A stretch of 42,763 bases of DNA from NCBI GenBank assembly GCA_029558515.1, contig JAKQEM010000024.1, positions 121,164-163,926 on the forward strand, given 5' to 3'. Position numbers and translations under genes: made by a program. The notes below the pieces were generated by a model that did no database searches, was not told where the DNA came from, and was given only the letters and a program-made list of their open reading frames with translations. Below are positions 6,970-13,748 of this stretch, piece after piece; position 1 is the first letter of the stretch, and every line of letters starts with the position of its first letter. Source of the DNA: a bacterium. Lineage in GTDB: Bacteria; Patescibacteriota; Gracilibacteria; Peribacterales; Peribacteraceae.

Positions 6970-9702
6970 TTACTTTTCTCCTCTCTTCGCCGCCTTCTCC
7001 ACCGCATCCAGCATGCTCTTACTGGGAGCCGGAATACCGCCGGATTGCTCGAGCTTCCCCGCCAGATCCTGCATCGTCTTCCGCTCATCCTCCGAGAGTG
7101 CTTCCCCGAGCATCTCCCGCTTGCGCAGAGCATTGTACGCATTGAGCCACATCTCCCGATCGCGCCACGCGCGGTAGTCCTGCAGACTCATGCCCTTGGC
7201 CTTGGCCTTCTTGCGCTCCTCCTCCTCTTTTTCCTTCGATTTCTCCGCCGTCTTGGCAGCCGTCTTCGCTTCCGCGGCACCCGCCGCCCATCGCATGATC
7301 TTCTCCTCCACGATCGCACGCTTCTGCGCGTACCGCTCGCGGGAAAGATCGCGCAAGATCTGCAGACGGTTGTCATCCTGCTCGAACAGGGGAGGCGGAA
7401 GCGTGGCCACGGAAAAAGGCTTGCTGGGCACGCCGTCGATCATGAGACGCATGTACGCGTGATACTTGGGCAGGCTGAGGATGTCCTTCTGCGACACCAT
7501 TTCCTCAAACTGCAGGCTCAAATCCTCGGCGTCATCGGACCCCACCTGGAAGCTGATGAGCGACCCGACGTTTCCGAAGACCGCATCACGCAGAGACGTA
7601 TCATTCTGTCCGATGGTCAGTTGTCCGACGTACTGGTGCGCAACCGTCAGGGACAATCGATACTTGCGCGCTTCAGAGAGAATGGTCGCAAATGACTTGG
7701 TGGCGAAATTCTGGAACTCATCGACGTACAGGTAGAAGTCCCGGCGCTCCGCTTCCGGCATATCGGCGCGGCTCATGGCATCGATCTGGAACTTCGTCAC
7801 GAGCATGGAACCCAGGAAAGCCGACGTATCCTCCCCCAGTTTTCCTTTACTGAGATTCACCAGCACGATTTTGCCCGTGTCCATCGCGTGCCGCACGTCG
7901 AGGGTCGACCGCACCTGGCCCACGATGTTGCGAATGAGCGGCGTCGTCAGCAGTTGCCCGATTTTGTTCTGGATGGCGGCGATGGCTTCCGTCCGGTACT
8001 TGTCGCTCCACCCGGCGTACTCCGTCTCCCAGAAACTCTTCACGACGGGATCGGTGACCTTGGAAACGATCTTCGCGCGGTACGCGTCATCTCCGAACAT
8101 CCGGAGAATCCCGAGCATCGAAGACCCCTCGTTCTCCAGGAGCGCGAGCAAGGTATTGCGCAGGATGTGCTCCATGCGGCCGGAGAACGCCTCCGGCCAG
8201 AGTTTGGTGAAGACGCTCATGAGACCCGATGCGACGAGCGGGCGCTGATCGGGATTCGGCGCCTCCAGCATATTGAAGGAAATCGGGAAGTCGCGGTCGG
8301 ACGGATCAAAGAGGATGACATCGTTGCTGCGACCCTTGGGAATGAAACGCAGAATCGCTTCGATGAGATCGCCGTGCGGATCGATGACGCCGATGCCCTT
8401 CCCCGCGTGGATATCGCTGAAGATCATATTTTGCAGGAGCACGGATTTGCCCATACCCGTCTTGCCGATGGCATAGACGTGACGGCGACGATCATCCTGA
8501 CGAATCCCGAATTTCAGACGTTGACCGTGAAAAACAGCCTCACCCAGCACCGTCAAATCCTCCGCTTGATCGGTCATCCCGGGGACCGGCAGTTCCACGG
8601 GCGGTTCCAGTTTCTTACTGACGACCCAATCGATGTTCGGCGTTTTGACGAGGATGTTGGGAATATGCCAGAGCGTCGCGATTTCCTCCGCAGAGAGGAT
8701 GAAGCCCGGCTGCAGGAAGTTCGTCGGCAGTACCTTCAGTACCTTCACCGGCCCGACGGCAAATCCGTTGCACTGCGGCAGGGAGAACGGCCGGAAACTG
8801 CTCGCGATCTCCTGCATCTTCGCGATCGCCTCCTGCTTGCAGGACACAGGTGCGATGACGCTGACCCGCACGTTGGCGGCGAAAAGCAGACGGTTCAGTT
8901 TATCCACCGCACCCGTCACGCCGTCTTCCCGCTCATGGCTCCGCATGCTCGTTTTTTGCATTTCCTCTTCGGCGCTGCCTTCTGATAAAGTCGCCTCACC
9001 CGTGAACAGCGAAATGGAAGTCTGCGGCGTCATGCGCGCAAACCACACGCGCCATCCGCCCAGGAGGACATCGAACGGGAACAGCAGCAGACGCTTCGGC
9101 CCGCGCGCAAGGTGGGTGCGCGTGAAGAGCTTGGCGTACGCCGGCCAGTACTTGGAAATGCCGCGACCGAGGAACGGAACGAATTTCAGCGCGCGCTTGC
9201 GAAATCTGCCTCCGACGGGCTCGATGATCACTTGCACGTGCCCGCGCATTCCGGGCGTGGGATACCGCACCAGCGTCGATGTGATGCCGGCGATCGTATC
9301 AATGTTCTGCCGACTCATGAGATCGGAAAATTGCGGATAGCGCTTGATGGGGAACACTTCCGGATCGGTGAGGTGCAAATCCGCCGTCACGACGATCTCC
9401 CCCTCTTTGGCCGCAAACAGTTCCACGGGTACTTCGTCGATTTCCGCATCGGGGTACTGACCGTAGAGCTGACTCTCCACCAAACCGGATGCCGCCCGAG
9501 TGGAGCGCGTGAAGAGCGCGATCTTCCCGTCCGCAATGCCGATTTCCAGAGAAATCCTGCCCTGCTTCCCGCTGAGCGAATGCATCGATGAAAGCGCGGT
9601 CTCCATCATGAGCGGCCCGCGCTGCGCGCTGATCTCATCCGGATCGGGCAGACTCGGACGAATGCGAAGAAGGACGGTATCGGAAACGGGAGGAGATGCC
9701 AC
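6970..9702 (-). CDS. TraG/VirD4-type DNA transfer ATPase
   Basis: 910 residues from a GTG start (9700-9702). An N-terminal alpha/beta region of about 350 residues with no clear membrane helix precedes a RecA-like motor: Walker A IGKTGMGKSVLLQN (about 412-425), IDPHGDLIEAI soon after, and Walker B FYLYVDEFQNFATKSF (about 640-655), then TVAHQYVGQL, all typical of TraG/VirD4/TraD-like pumps. The last 120 residues are a Lys/Glu/Ala-rich coiled-coil (KEKEEEERKKAKAK) and a helical tail. Such ATPases move DNA or protein through type IV machines in conjugation or uptake, and are common as chromosomal genes in Patescibacteria. No pilus or mating-pair gene is in this window, so whether it serves DNA uptake, export or something else is unknown. 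TATACT 6 bases before the GTG suggests a leaderless mRNA. Confidence 0.88.
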   Translation of the reverse strand: MASPPVSDTVLLRIRPSLPDPDEISAQRGPLMMETALSSMHSLSGKQGRISLEIGIADGKIALFTRSTRAASGLVESQLYGQYPDAEIDEVPVELFAAKEGEIVVTADLHLTDPEVFPIKRYPQFSDLMSRQNIDTIAGITSTLVRYPTPGMRGHVQVIIEPVGGRFRKRALKFVPFLGRGISKYWPAYAKLFTRTHLARGPKRLLLFPFDVLLGGWRVWFARMTPQTSISLFTGEATLSEGSAEEEMQKTSMRSHEREDGVTGAVDKLNRLLFAANVRVSVIAPVSCKQEAIAKMQEIASSFRPFSLPQCNGFAVGPVKVLKVLPTNFLQPGFILSAEEIATLWHIPNILVKTPNIDWVVSKKLEPPVELPVPGMTDQAEDLTVLGEAVFHGQRLKFGIRQDDRRRHVYAIGKTGMGKSVLLQNMIFSDIHAGKGIGVIDPHGDLIEAILRFIPKGRSNDVILFDPSDRDFPISFNMLEAPNPDQRPLVASGLMSVFTKLWPEAFSGRMEHILRNTLLALLENEGSSMLGILRMFGDDAYRAKIVSKVTDPVVKSFWETEYAGWSDKYRTEAIAAIQNKIGQLLTTPLIRNIVGQVRSTLDVRHAMDTGKIVLVNLSKGKLGEDTSAFLGSMLVTKFQIDAMSRADMPEAERRDFYLYVDEFQNFATKSFATILSEARKYRLSLTVAHQYVGQLTIGQNDTSLRDAVFGNVGSLISFQVGSDDAEDLSLQFEEMVSQKDILSLPKYHAYMRLMIDGVPSKPFSVATLPPPLFEQDDNRLQILRDLSRERYAQKRAIVEEKIMRWAAGAAEAKTAAKTAEKSKEKEEEERKKAKAKGMSLQDYRAWRDREMWLNAYNALRKREMLGEALSEDERKTMQDLAGKLEQSGGIPAPSKSMLDAVEKAAKRGEK

Positions 9703-9708
9703 GGAGGA

Positions 9709-9714
9709 AGTATA
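9709..9714 (-). promoter_or_regulatory. -10 box (TATACT) of the ATPase gene, leaderless geometry
   Basis: TATACT on the minus strand ends 6 bases before the GTG start at 9702, so transcription would begin at or next to the start codon. The -35 is weak. Confidence 0.6.
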
Positions 9715-9811
9715 GCGGTTTTACCGATGAAACAATGAGAATTGCGAAGCGTCGCAGGCAACCCGGGAAACGCGACGTGCATCCGACGTACCTTCTCCAT
9801 TCGGGTACTGC

Positions 9812-9817
9812 TAGACT
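9812..9817 (+). promoter_or_regulatory. -10 box (TAGACT) of glycosyltransferase 1
   Basis: TAGACT, preceded by TGC (extended -10 style), ends 7 bases before the GTG at 9825. No Shine-Dalgarno sequence is present, which helped select this start. Confidence 0.5.
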
Positions 9818-9824
9818 CAGACGC

Positions 9825-10514
9825 GTGCCCGCTACCACTCAACCCGTAACAGCCTGTCTGCTGTCCTGGAAAAGGCCGCACAACATCCCTCGCATTGTCG
9901 GGCACTTGCGGACATTCCCGTTCATCGATGACATCCTCATCTGGAACAATGACCCGACTGCGACGTTTTCTTTAGACGACAAAAATACCCGCGTCATTCC
10001 GAGCGTCGAAAACATGATGGTATACGGCCGGTATCTTTGCACGGCGCACGCACGCCATCCCATCATCTTTGCGCAGGACGACGATTGGCTGGTGCCGCAC
10101 ATCGCACAATTGCATGAGTTGTTCATGGCTGATCCCACGCGCATCGCCTGTCTGCTGCATCCGGATCACATTAAAAAGCACAGGGAACAGCAGTATGGAG
10201 TCGCGCAGATGGTGCTGATGGGATGGGGAGCGTTCTTCCGATGCGATTGGGTTTCCGTGCTTGACAGGTATGTCGCAGCGTATGGAAAAGATCCGTTGTT
10301 CCTGCGTGAAACAGATCGCCTCTTTTCGATTCTCCTCCACCGCGCGCATCAATCGCTCATCGCGATGCCCGAGGCCCTCCCCGGGACAACTGCGCCGGAG
10401 GCGATGTATCATCAACCGGAACACTGGCACATGCGCCAGGAAGCCATACGCAGGGCACTCGGCATTCTGGGAGTTGAGTATGATCCCGCAGATCATCCTC
10501 TCATTCCGGCATAG
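9825..10514 (+). CDS. Glycosyltransferase-like protein (GT2/GT64 style)
   Basis: 229 residues from GTG 9825 (VPATTQPVTACLLSWKRP). The opening strand VTACLLSWKRPHNIPRIVGHL and IDDILIWNNDP resemble the nucleotide-sugar binding start of GT-A enzymes. IIFAQDDDWLVP (about 85-96) supplies the DxD-type metal site. Later GVAQMVLMGWGAFFRCDWV and FLRETDRLFSILL fit the acceptor side of exostosin/GT64-like domains. There is no membrane segment, so it is probably cytoplasmic or peripheral. The start was chosen from the -10 box 7 bases upstream and because upstream codons look non-coding. It is divergent from the ATPase gene and 87 bases before a second glycosyltransferase. Donor and acceptor are unknown; a cell-surface glycan is likely. 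Confidence 0.7.
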   Translation: MPATTQPVTACLLSWKRPHNIPRIVGHLRTFPFIDDILIWNNDPTATFSLDDKNTRVIPSVENMMVYGRYLCTAHARHPIIFAQDDDWLVPHIAQLHELFMADPTRIACLLHPDHIKKHREQQYGVAQMVLMGWGAFFRCDWVSVLDRYVAAYGKDPLFLRETDRLFSILLHRAHQSLIAMPEALPGTTAPEAMYHQPEHWHMRQEAIRRALGILGVEYDPADHPLIPA

Positions 10515-10589
10515 GGATCCAGGAACACATATCCCGGACCATAGGCGAGAGGACCGTGCCGGAGGCTCCGAGACACCGTCGCGATGCGG

Positions 10590-10595
10590 TACAGT
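10590..10595 (+). promoter_or_regulatory. -10 box (TACAGT) of glycosyltransferase 2, leaderless geometry
   Basis: TACAGT ends 6 bases before GTG 10602. It would fall inside the coding region if the upstream ATG at 10584 were used, which argues for the GTG start. Confidence 0.5.
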
Positions 10596-10601
10596 GGGAC
10601 G

Positions 10602-11879
10602 GTGCAGAACAACGTGCTCATCGTCACCTCTCTCCTCACGCCTCATCATCCGCCGACGCACCGCGTCGAAGCCATGGCCGCCTATCTGTCTCGCAGAGGG
10701 TATGTCGTCACCGTGCTCAGCCCCGGCGGGAGCGTGGAGCTTGCCGGGACCACGCACGTGCGCATGGCATCGCAGGAGCTCCGGCTCTACTCTGCGGTAC
10801 GACGCGCATCACGACGCAAGCACGCCATCATTTCATCCCTGTGGTGGCGGATGGCGGAATGTAGCTTGCGAATGCTCTATGGCGGAGAACCGAGAAGTCA
10901 CTTTGCGCTGTGCATCCTGCGCGCCTACTGCACGGACCGCGCGTTCAGAGCAATGGTGCGCTCGCAGGACCACGTGCTGATCACCGTTCCGCACTACAGC
11001 TTGGGAATGGTTGGATTGCTCCTGAGAACACGAACAGTGGTGTACGACGTCCGCGATCCGCTCGTACACAATCCGTTTGAACGCAGCCGCATGTCCTATC
11101 TGAGTCGCCTCTTCTTCCAGTGGGCGGTCGACAGAGCGGACCGATTCATCGCCACCACGGAGGAGTGCGCGACGTACTACAAACGCATCGGAAAAACAGT
11201 CCTGCACATGCCGAATGGAACGTCCCTCCCCCGTCCATCAACACCAATGGTGCCGCGGGATCCTCTGAAACCCTACATTCTCATCAGGTACTGCGGCTCG
11301 CTCTATGCGGACCGGAGGGACAATCTCCTGTTGTTTCTGCGCATCCTCGAGCAATTGCCGCTCCCGGCACCCGTACGACTGGAAATTCTCGGCTCATCCG
11401 CTCCCATCCGGTCACAGCACATACCGGTCTTGCTGCGAGAGCCGCTGCATGACCCCCGGTCCTATCTCCACGCACTCATGGAAGCGGATCTGCTCCTGAA
11501 TATCCAGAGCTCGCGGCAGTCGGCGGTGAGCCAAATCAGCACCAAAACGTATGATTATCTGTATGCAAACAGACCCATGATCCATCTCGGCAAAAGCCGG
11601 GAGAACAGACGGTTGATACGGGAACACGCAAGTGCATGGTTCATGATGGAGGACGAACGAACGGATGGCGCCGCATTGACACGCTTCCTCAACGAGAGCC
11701 GCACGCGAGAGTACGAGGTGAATGAGAGCATCCGAGAGAGATATGACAGGGAGACGCTCGCCAAAAATCTTGCACCATTCTTCGGCAATCTTACGCAAAA
11801 AGTCCCCCTGCACGACGTCGGGAGCGGCTTGGTGTCCGGCCCCGGGGATGACGGCATCGAGGCTTCGCCGGGAGCCTAA
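10602..11879 (+). CDS. Glycosyltransferase, GT4/GT-B type
   Basis: 425 residues from GTG 10602; an in-frame ATG at 10584 is the alternative. The N-terminus NNVLIVTSLLTPHHPPTHR, followed by AMAAYLSRRGYVVTVLSPGG, is the usual first Rossmann half of a GT-B enzyme. VVYDVRDPLVHNPF and ADRFIATTEECATYY (about 145-195) and VLHMPNGTSLP (about 203-213) match the linker region of group 1 transferases. YILIRYCGSLYADRRDN opens the second domain. The usual E-x7-E motif is not clear. It ends in a short Gly/Pro-rich tail. It probably works with the preceding glycosyltransferase on a surface polysaccharide or glycolipid; substrate unknown. Confidence 0.82.
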   Translation: MQNNVLIVTSLLTPHHPPTHRVEAMAAYLSRRGYVVTVLSPGGSVELAGTTHVRMASQELRLYSAVRRASRRKHAIISSLWWRMAECSLRMLYGGEPRSHFALCILRAYCTDRAFRAMVRSQDHVLITVPHYSLGMVGLLLRTRTVVYDVRDPLVHNPFERSRMSYLSRLFFQWAVDRADRFIATTEECATYYKRIGKTVLHMPNGTSLPRPSTPMVPRDPLKPYILIRYCGSLYADRRDNLLLFLRILEQLPLPAPVRLEILGSSAPIRSQHIPVLLREPLHDPRSYLHALMEADLLLNIQSSRQSAVSQISTKTYDYLYANRPMIHLGKSRENRRLIREHASAWFMMEDERTDGAALTRFLNESRTREYEVNESIRERYDRETLAKNLAPFFGNLTQKVPLHDVGSGLVSGPGDDGIEASPGA

Positions 11880-11920
11880 GGACAGTGCGGGCCGTCTTCA
11901 ATCAAACGGACGGCGGTACC

Positions 11921-11939
11921 ATGCGCAGATGCTGCGCAT
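11921..11939. terminator. Short perfect hairpin between convergent genes
   Basis: ATGCGCAG and CTGCGCAT form an 8-bp stem with a 3-base loop, 42 bases after glycosyltransferase 2 and about 80 bases past the end of hrcA. No T-run follows, so the terminator role is tentative. Confidence 0.3.
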
Positions 11940-12020
11940 CACATGAGCAGACACTCCCGACTCAGAAGCGCACGATTACATGGCCGCGTGGGTCCAAACG
12001 ATGCAAGAAGCAGCAGACAG

Positions 12021-12731
12021 TTACAACGTCCGCAGCAGATCCGCCGCCATTTCCAGCGCCACCGTATTGTACGCGTAATCCATGCGCATGGGACCCAGAA
12101 TGCCGATGAGACCCTTCTCCCCCCGCACCGCAAAACGCTTCACGAGCACACTGCAACTCTGGATCTGCGGCAGGAGGTGCTCATCGCCGATGTAGTAACG
12201 CACGTTGTCATCGACCTCAACGTGTTCCAGCAAATCCGCGAGACGATGCTCCAGAACCTCCACCACGCCCGTCGCGAGCAAGGGATCGACTTGGAATTCC
12301 GGCTGACGCAACGTATTGGCAAGTCCCAGGAAAAAGACACGCTCCTTGTGCGGTACCGTGGCGAAAGCGACATTGGGAATCATCTGCGCCAAGAGCGCAA
12401 CCGCCTCCTCCACGCGTTCCTGATCCTTGCGCTTTTCGTAGTGATCTTTGAGCACGTCAAAGCGTCTGCGCACCTTGAGTTCCTGCACGGAGGGCTCCAT
12501 GAAATCTTTCACGTATATGCGATACCCTTTGGCCGTCGGGATGCGTCCGGCACTGATGTGCGGCTGTTCGATCAGTCCTTCCTCTCCGAGCAATCGCATC
12601 TCGTTGCGAATGGTCGCGCAGGAGAGATTGAAGTGTCCGCTCTCGATGATCTGCCGGCTTCCCACGGGGATGGCGGTTTTGATGAACTCATCGATGATCG
12701 CCGAGAGCAACTTGGCCTGACGCGTGTTCAT
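12021..12731 (-). CDS. hrcA: Heat-inducible transcription repressor HrcA (short form)
   Basis: 236 residues, about 100 fewer than common HrcA (around 340). The N-terminal winged helix is clear: NTRQAKLLSAIIDEFIKTAI, then PVGSRQIIESGHFNLSCATI and RNEM (about 20-45), with ISAGRIPTAKGYRIYV (about 59-75) after it. The C-terminal GAF-like effector domain is shortened but keeps the closing GEKGLIGILGPMRMDYAYNT. The family represses chaperone operons by binding the CIRCE inverted repeat. I see no intact CIRCE upstream of this gene and no groE or dnaK gene in the window. TATACT lies 6 bases before the ATG, implying a leaderless transcript. It is divergent from the NYN gene. Confidence 0.9.
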   Translation of the reverse strand: MNTRQAKLLSAIIDEFIKTAIPVGSRQIIESGHFNLSCATIRNEMRLLGEEGLIEQPHISAGRIPTAKGYRIYVKDFMEPSVQELKVRRRFDVLKDHYEKRKDQERVEEAVALLAQMIPNVAFATVPHKERVFFLGLANTLRQPEFQVDPLLATGVVEVLEHRLADLLEHVEVDDNVRYYIGDEHLLPQIQSCSVLVKRFAVRGEKGLIGILGPMRMDYAYNTVALEMAADLLRTL

Positions 12732-12737
12732 ACGGAA

Positions 12738-12743
12738 AGTATA
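12738..12743 (-). promoter_or_regulatory. -10 box (TATACT) of hrcA, leaderless geometry
   Basis: TATACT on the minus strand ends 6 bases before the hrcA ATG (12729-12731). The spacer TTCCGT holds no ribosome binding site. Confidence 0.6.
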
Positions 12744-12804
12744 GCACTACGAGTGAGAGAGTGACAGATTGCACATGATGTCTTCCCATGAAATCCACGG
12801 ATGC

Positions 12805-12810
12805 TATTCT
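12805..12810 (+). promoter_or_regulatory. -10 box (TATTCT) of the NYN gene, leaderless geometry
   Basis: TATTCT ends 6 bases before ATG 12817. It supports that ATG over the upstream in-frame ATG at 12769. Confidence 0.55.
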
Positions 12811-12816
12811 CAGCGT

Positions 12817-13338
12817 ATGGTGAACAATTTCGCATTCATCGACAGTCAGAACGTCCATCTGGCCATCCGTGATCAAGGGTGGACACTGGATTGGACCAAA
12901 TTTCGCAGGTATCTGAAAGACAAGTATGCTATTACGACGGCATTCGCCTTCATTGGGTATGTGCCCGGAAATGAATCGCTCTATACATATCTCCAACGTG
13001 CGGGCTTCATTGTGATCCATAAACCCACACTGGCAATCCGAAAGGGAAAAGAAACGATCATCAAAGGCAATGTTGATGCAGAATTGGTGCTACACACCAT
13101 GATCGAATGGAATCAATATGAAAGAGCACTTATTATATCGGGAGATGGGGACTTTCATTGTCTCGTAGAACACTTGCTTGCCCATGAAAAGCTGTTACAT
13201 CTGATGATTCCCAATGCACGAAAATACTCCGCGCTCCTTCGAGATTTTCGCGAATCCATTGTGTACATGAATGAATTGAAATCAAAAATTGGTCGAGATC
13301 ACAAAACGAGAGGGAGTATCCTTCGGACGAAACCTTAG
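12817..13338 (+). CDS. NYN-domain (PIN-like) ribonuclease, LabA family
   Basis: 173 residues. The NYN domain fills nearly all of it: NNFAFIDSQNVHLAI at the N-terminus supplies the first acidic residue (FID) and the diagnostic Asn; GNVDAELVLHTMI (about 88-100) gives the second acidic site; and ALIISGDGDFHCLVEHLL (about 106-123) gives the SGDGDF metal site. The family cleaves RNA with Mg2+ and is cytoplasmic. A short basic C-terminus (KIGRDHKTRGSI) could bind nucleic acid. It is divergent from hrcA and convergent with rpmE, standing alone. The start is chosen from the -10 box and family N-terminus. The target RNA is unknown. Confidence 0.88.
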   Translation: MVNNFAFIDSQNVHLAIRDQGWTLDWTKFRRYLKDKYAITTAFAFIGYVPGNESLYTYLQRAGFIVIHKPTLAIRKGKETIIKGNVDAELVLHTMIEWNQYERALIISGDGDFHCLVEHLLAHEKLLHLMIPNARKYSALLRDFRESIVYMNELKSKIGRDHKTRGSILRTKP

Positions 13339-13445
13339 GCGTGCCCTCTCATCGTGATACTCACATTCTACAGGAAAATCCACTCTCTGCAACGGATTGT
13401 ATTGAAATTTGGCATGAGAAAAAAGCATTTCCCCGTCTTGTGTCC

Positions 13446-13664
13446 TCAATCCTTCTTCCTTGCCTTCTCCAAACGCTTCTTGAAGCGATCCACGCGGCCG
13501 CCGCGCAGGTCCTTCTGCTGCTTGCCCGTGTACACGGGGTGGCAATTGCGGCACGTTTCAATGGTTTGCTCTGCGATCGTCGAGGGGATCAGGAAGACCG
13601 TCCCGCACGTCGAGCACGTTGTTTTGGCCTTCTGATGCATTTCGGGGTGGATGCCTGATTTCAT
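13446..13664 (-). CDS. rpmE: 50S ribosomal protein L31
   Basis: 72 residues, normal for L31. The start MKSGIHPEMHQKAKTTCSTC is typical. The zinc-type Cys pairs are CSTC (about 17-20) and CRNC (about 39-42), followed by HPVYTGKQ, the family hallmark. The C-terminus is strongly basic (VDRFKKRLEKARKKD) and contacts rRNA at the central protuberance. Keeping all four Cys marks the zinc-binding form. The promoter is TTGCAA, 16 bases, TACAAT, with the -10 ending 9 bases before the ATG. It lies just downstream of gyrA on the same strand, separated by a 35-base palindrome. Confidence 0.97.
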   Translation of the reverse strand: MKSGIHPEMHQKAKTTCSTCGTVFLIPSTIAEQTIETCRNCHPVYTGKQQKDLRGGRVDRFKKRLEKARKKD

Positions 13665-13673
13665 GGTAGAGGG

Positions 13674-13701
13674 ATTGTAGGGAAATGCCATGGGATTGCA
13701 A
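13674..13701 (-). promoter_or_regulatory. Promoter of rpmE
   Basis: On the minus strand TTGCAA (13696-13701) and TACAAT (13674-13679) are spaced by 16 bases, with the ATG 9 bases further on. The promoter abuts the palindrome at 13702-13736. Confidence 0.6.
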
Positions 13702-13736
13702 GCCGTAGAGACGTTCCGACGGAACGTCTCTACGGC
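13702..13736. repeat. Perfect 16-bp palindrome between gyrA and rpmE
   Basis: A 16-bp arm (GCCGTAGAGACGTTCC) and its exact complement surround the loop GAC. It starts 12 bases after the gyrA stop. No T-run follows. Similar GTAGAGACGTT...AACGTCTCTAC palindromes are dispersed in several unrelated phyla, so this could be a mobile palindromic repeat now acting as a 3' hairpin for gyrA. Confidence 0.75.
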
Positions 13737-13748
13737 ATTCCCCAATGA

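Noticed and set aside
7888-8985. Long plus-strand open frame opposite the ATPase gene
   Set aside because: Shadow frame. The minus-strand protein has intact Walker motifs through this stretch.
12732-12816. CIRCE operator between hrcA and the NYN gene
   Set aside because: Only a weak half-site (TAGTGCTA) is present; the second half of the inverted repeat is missing.
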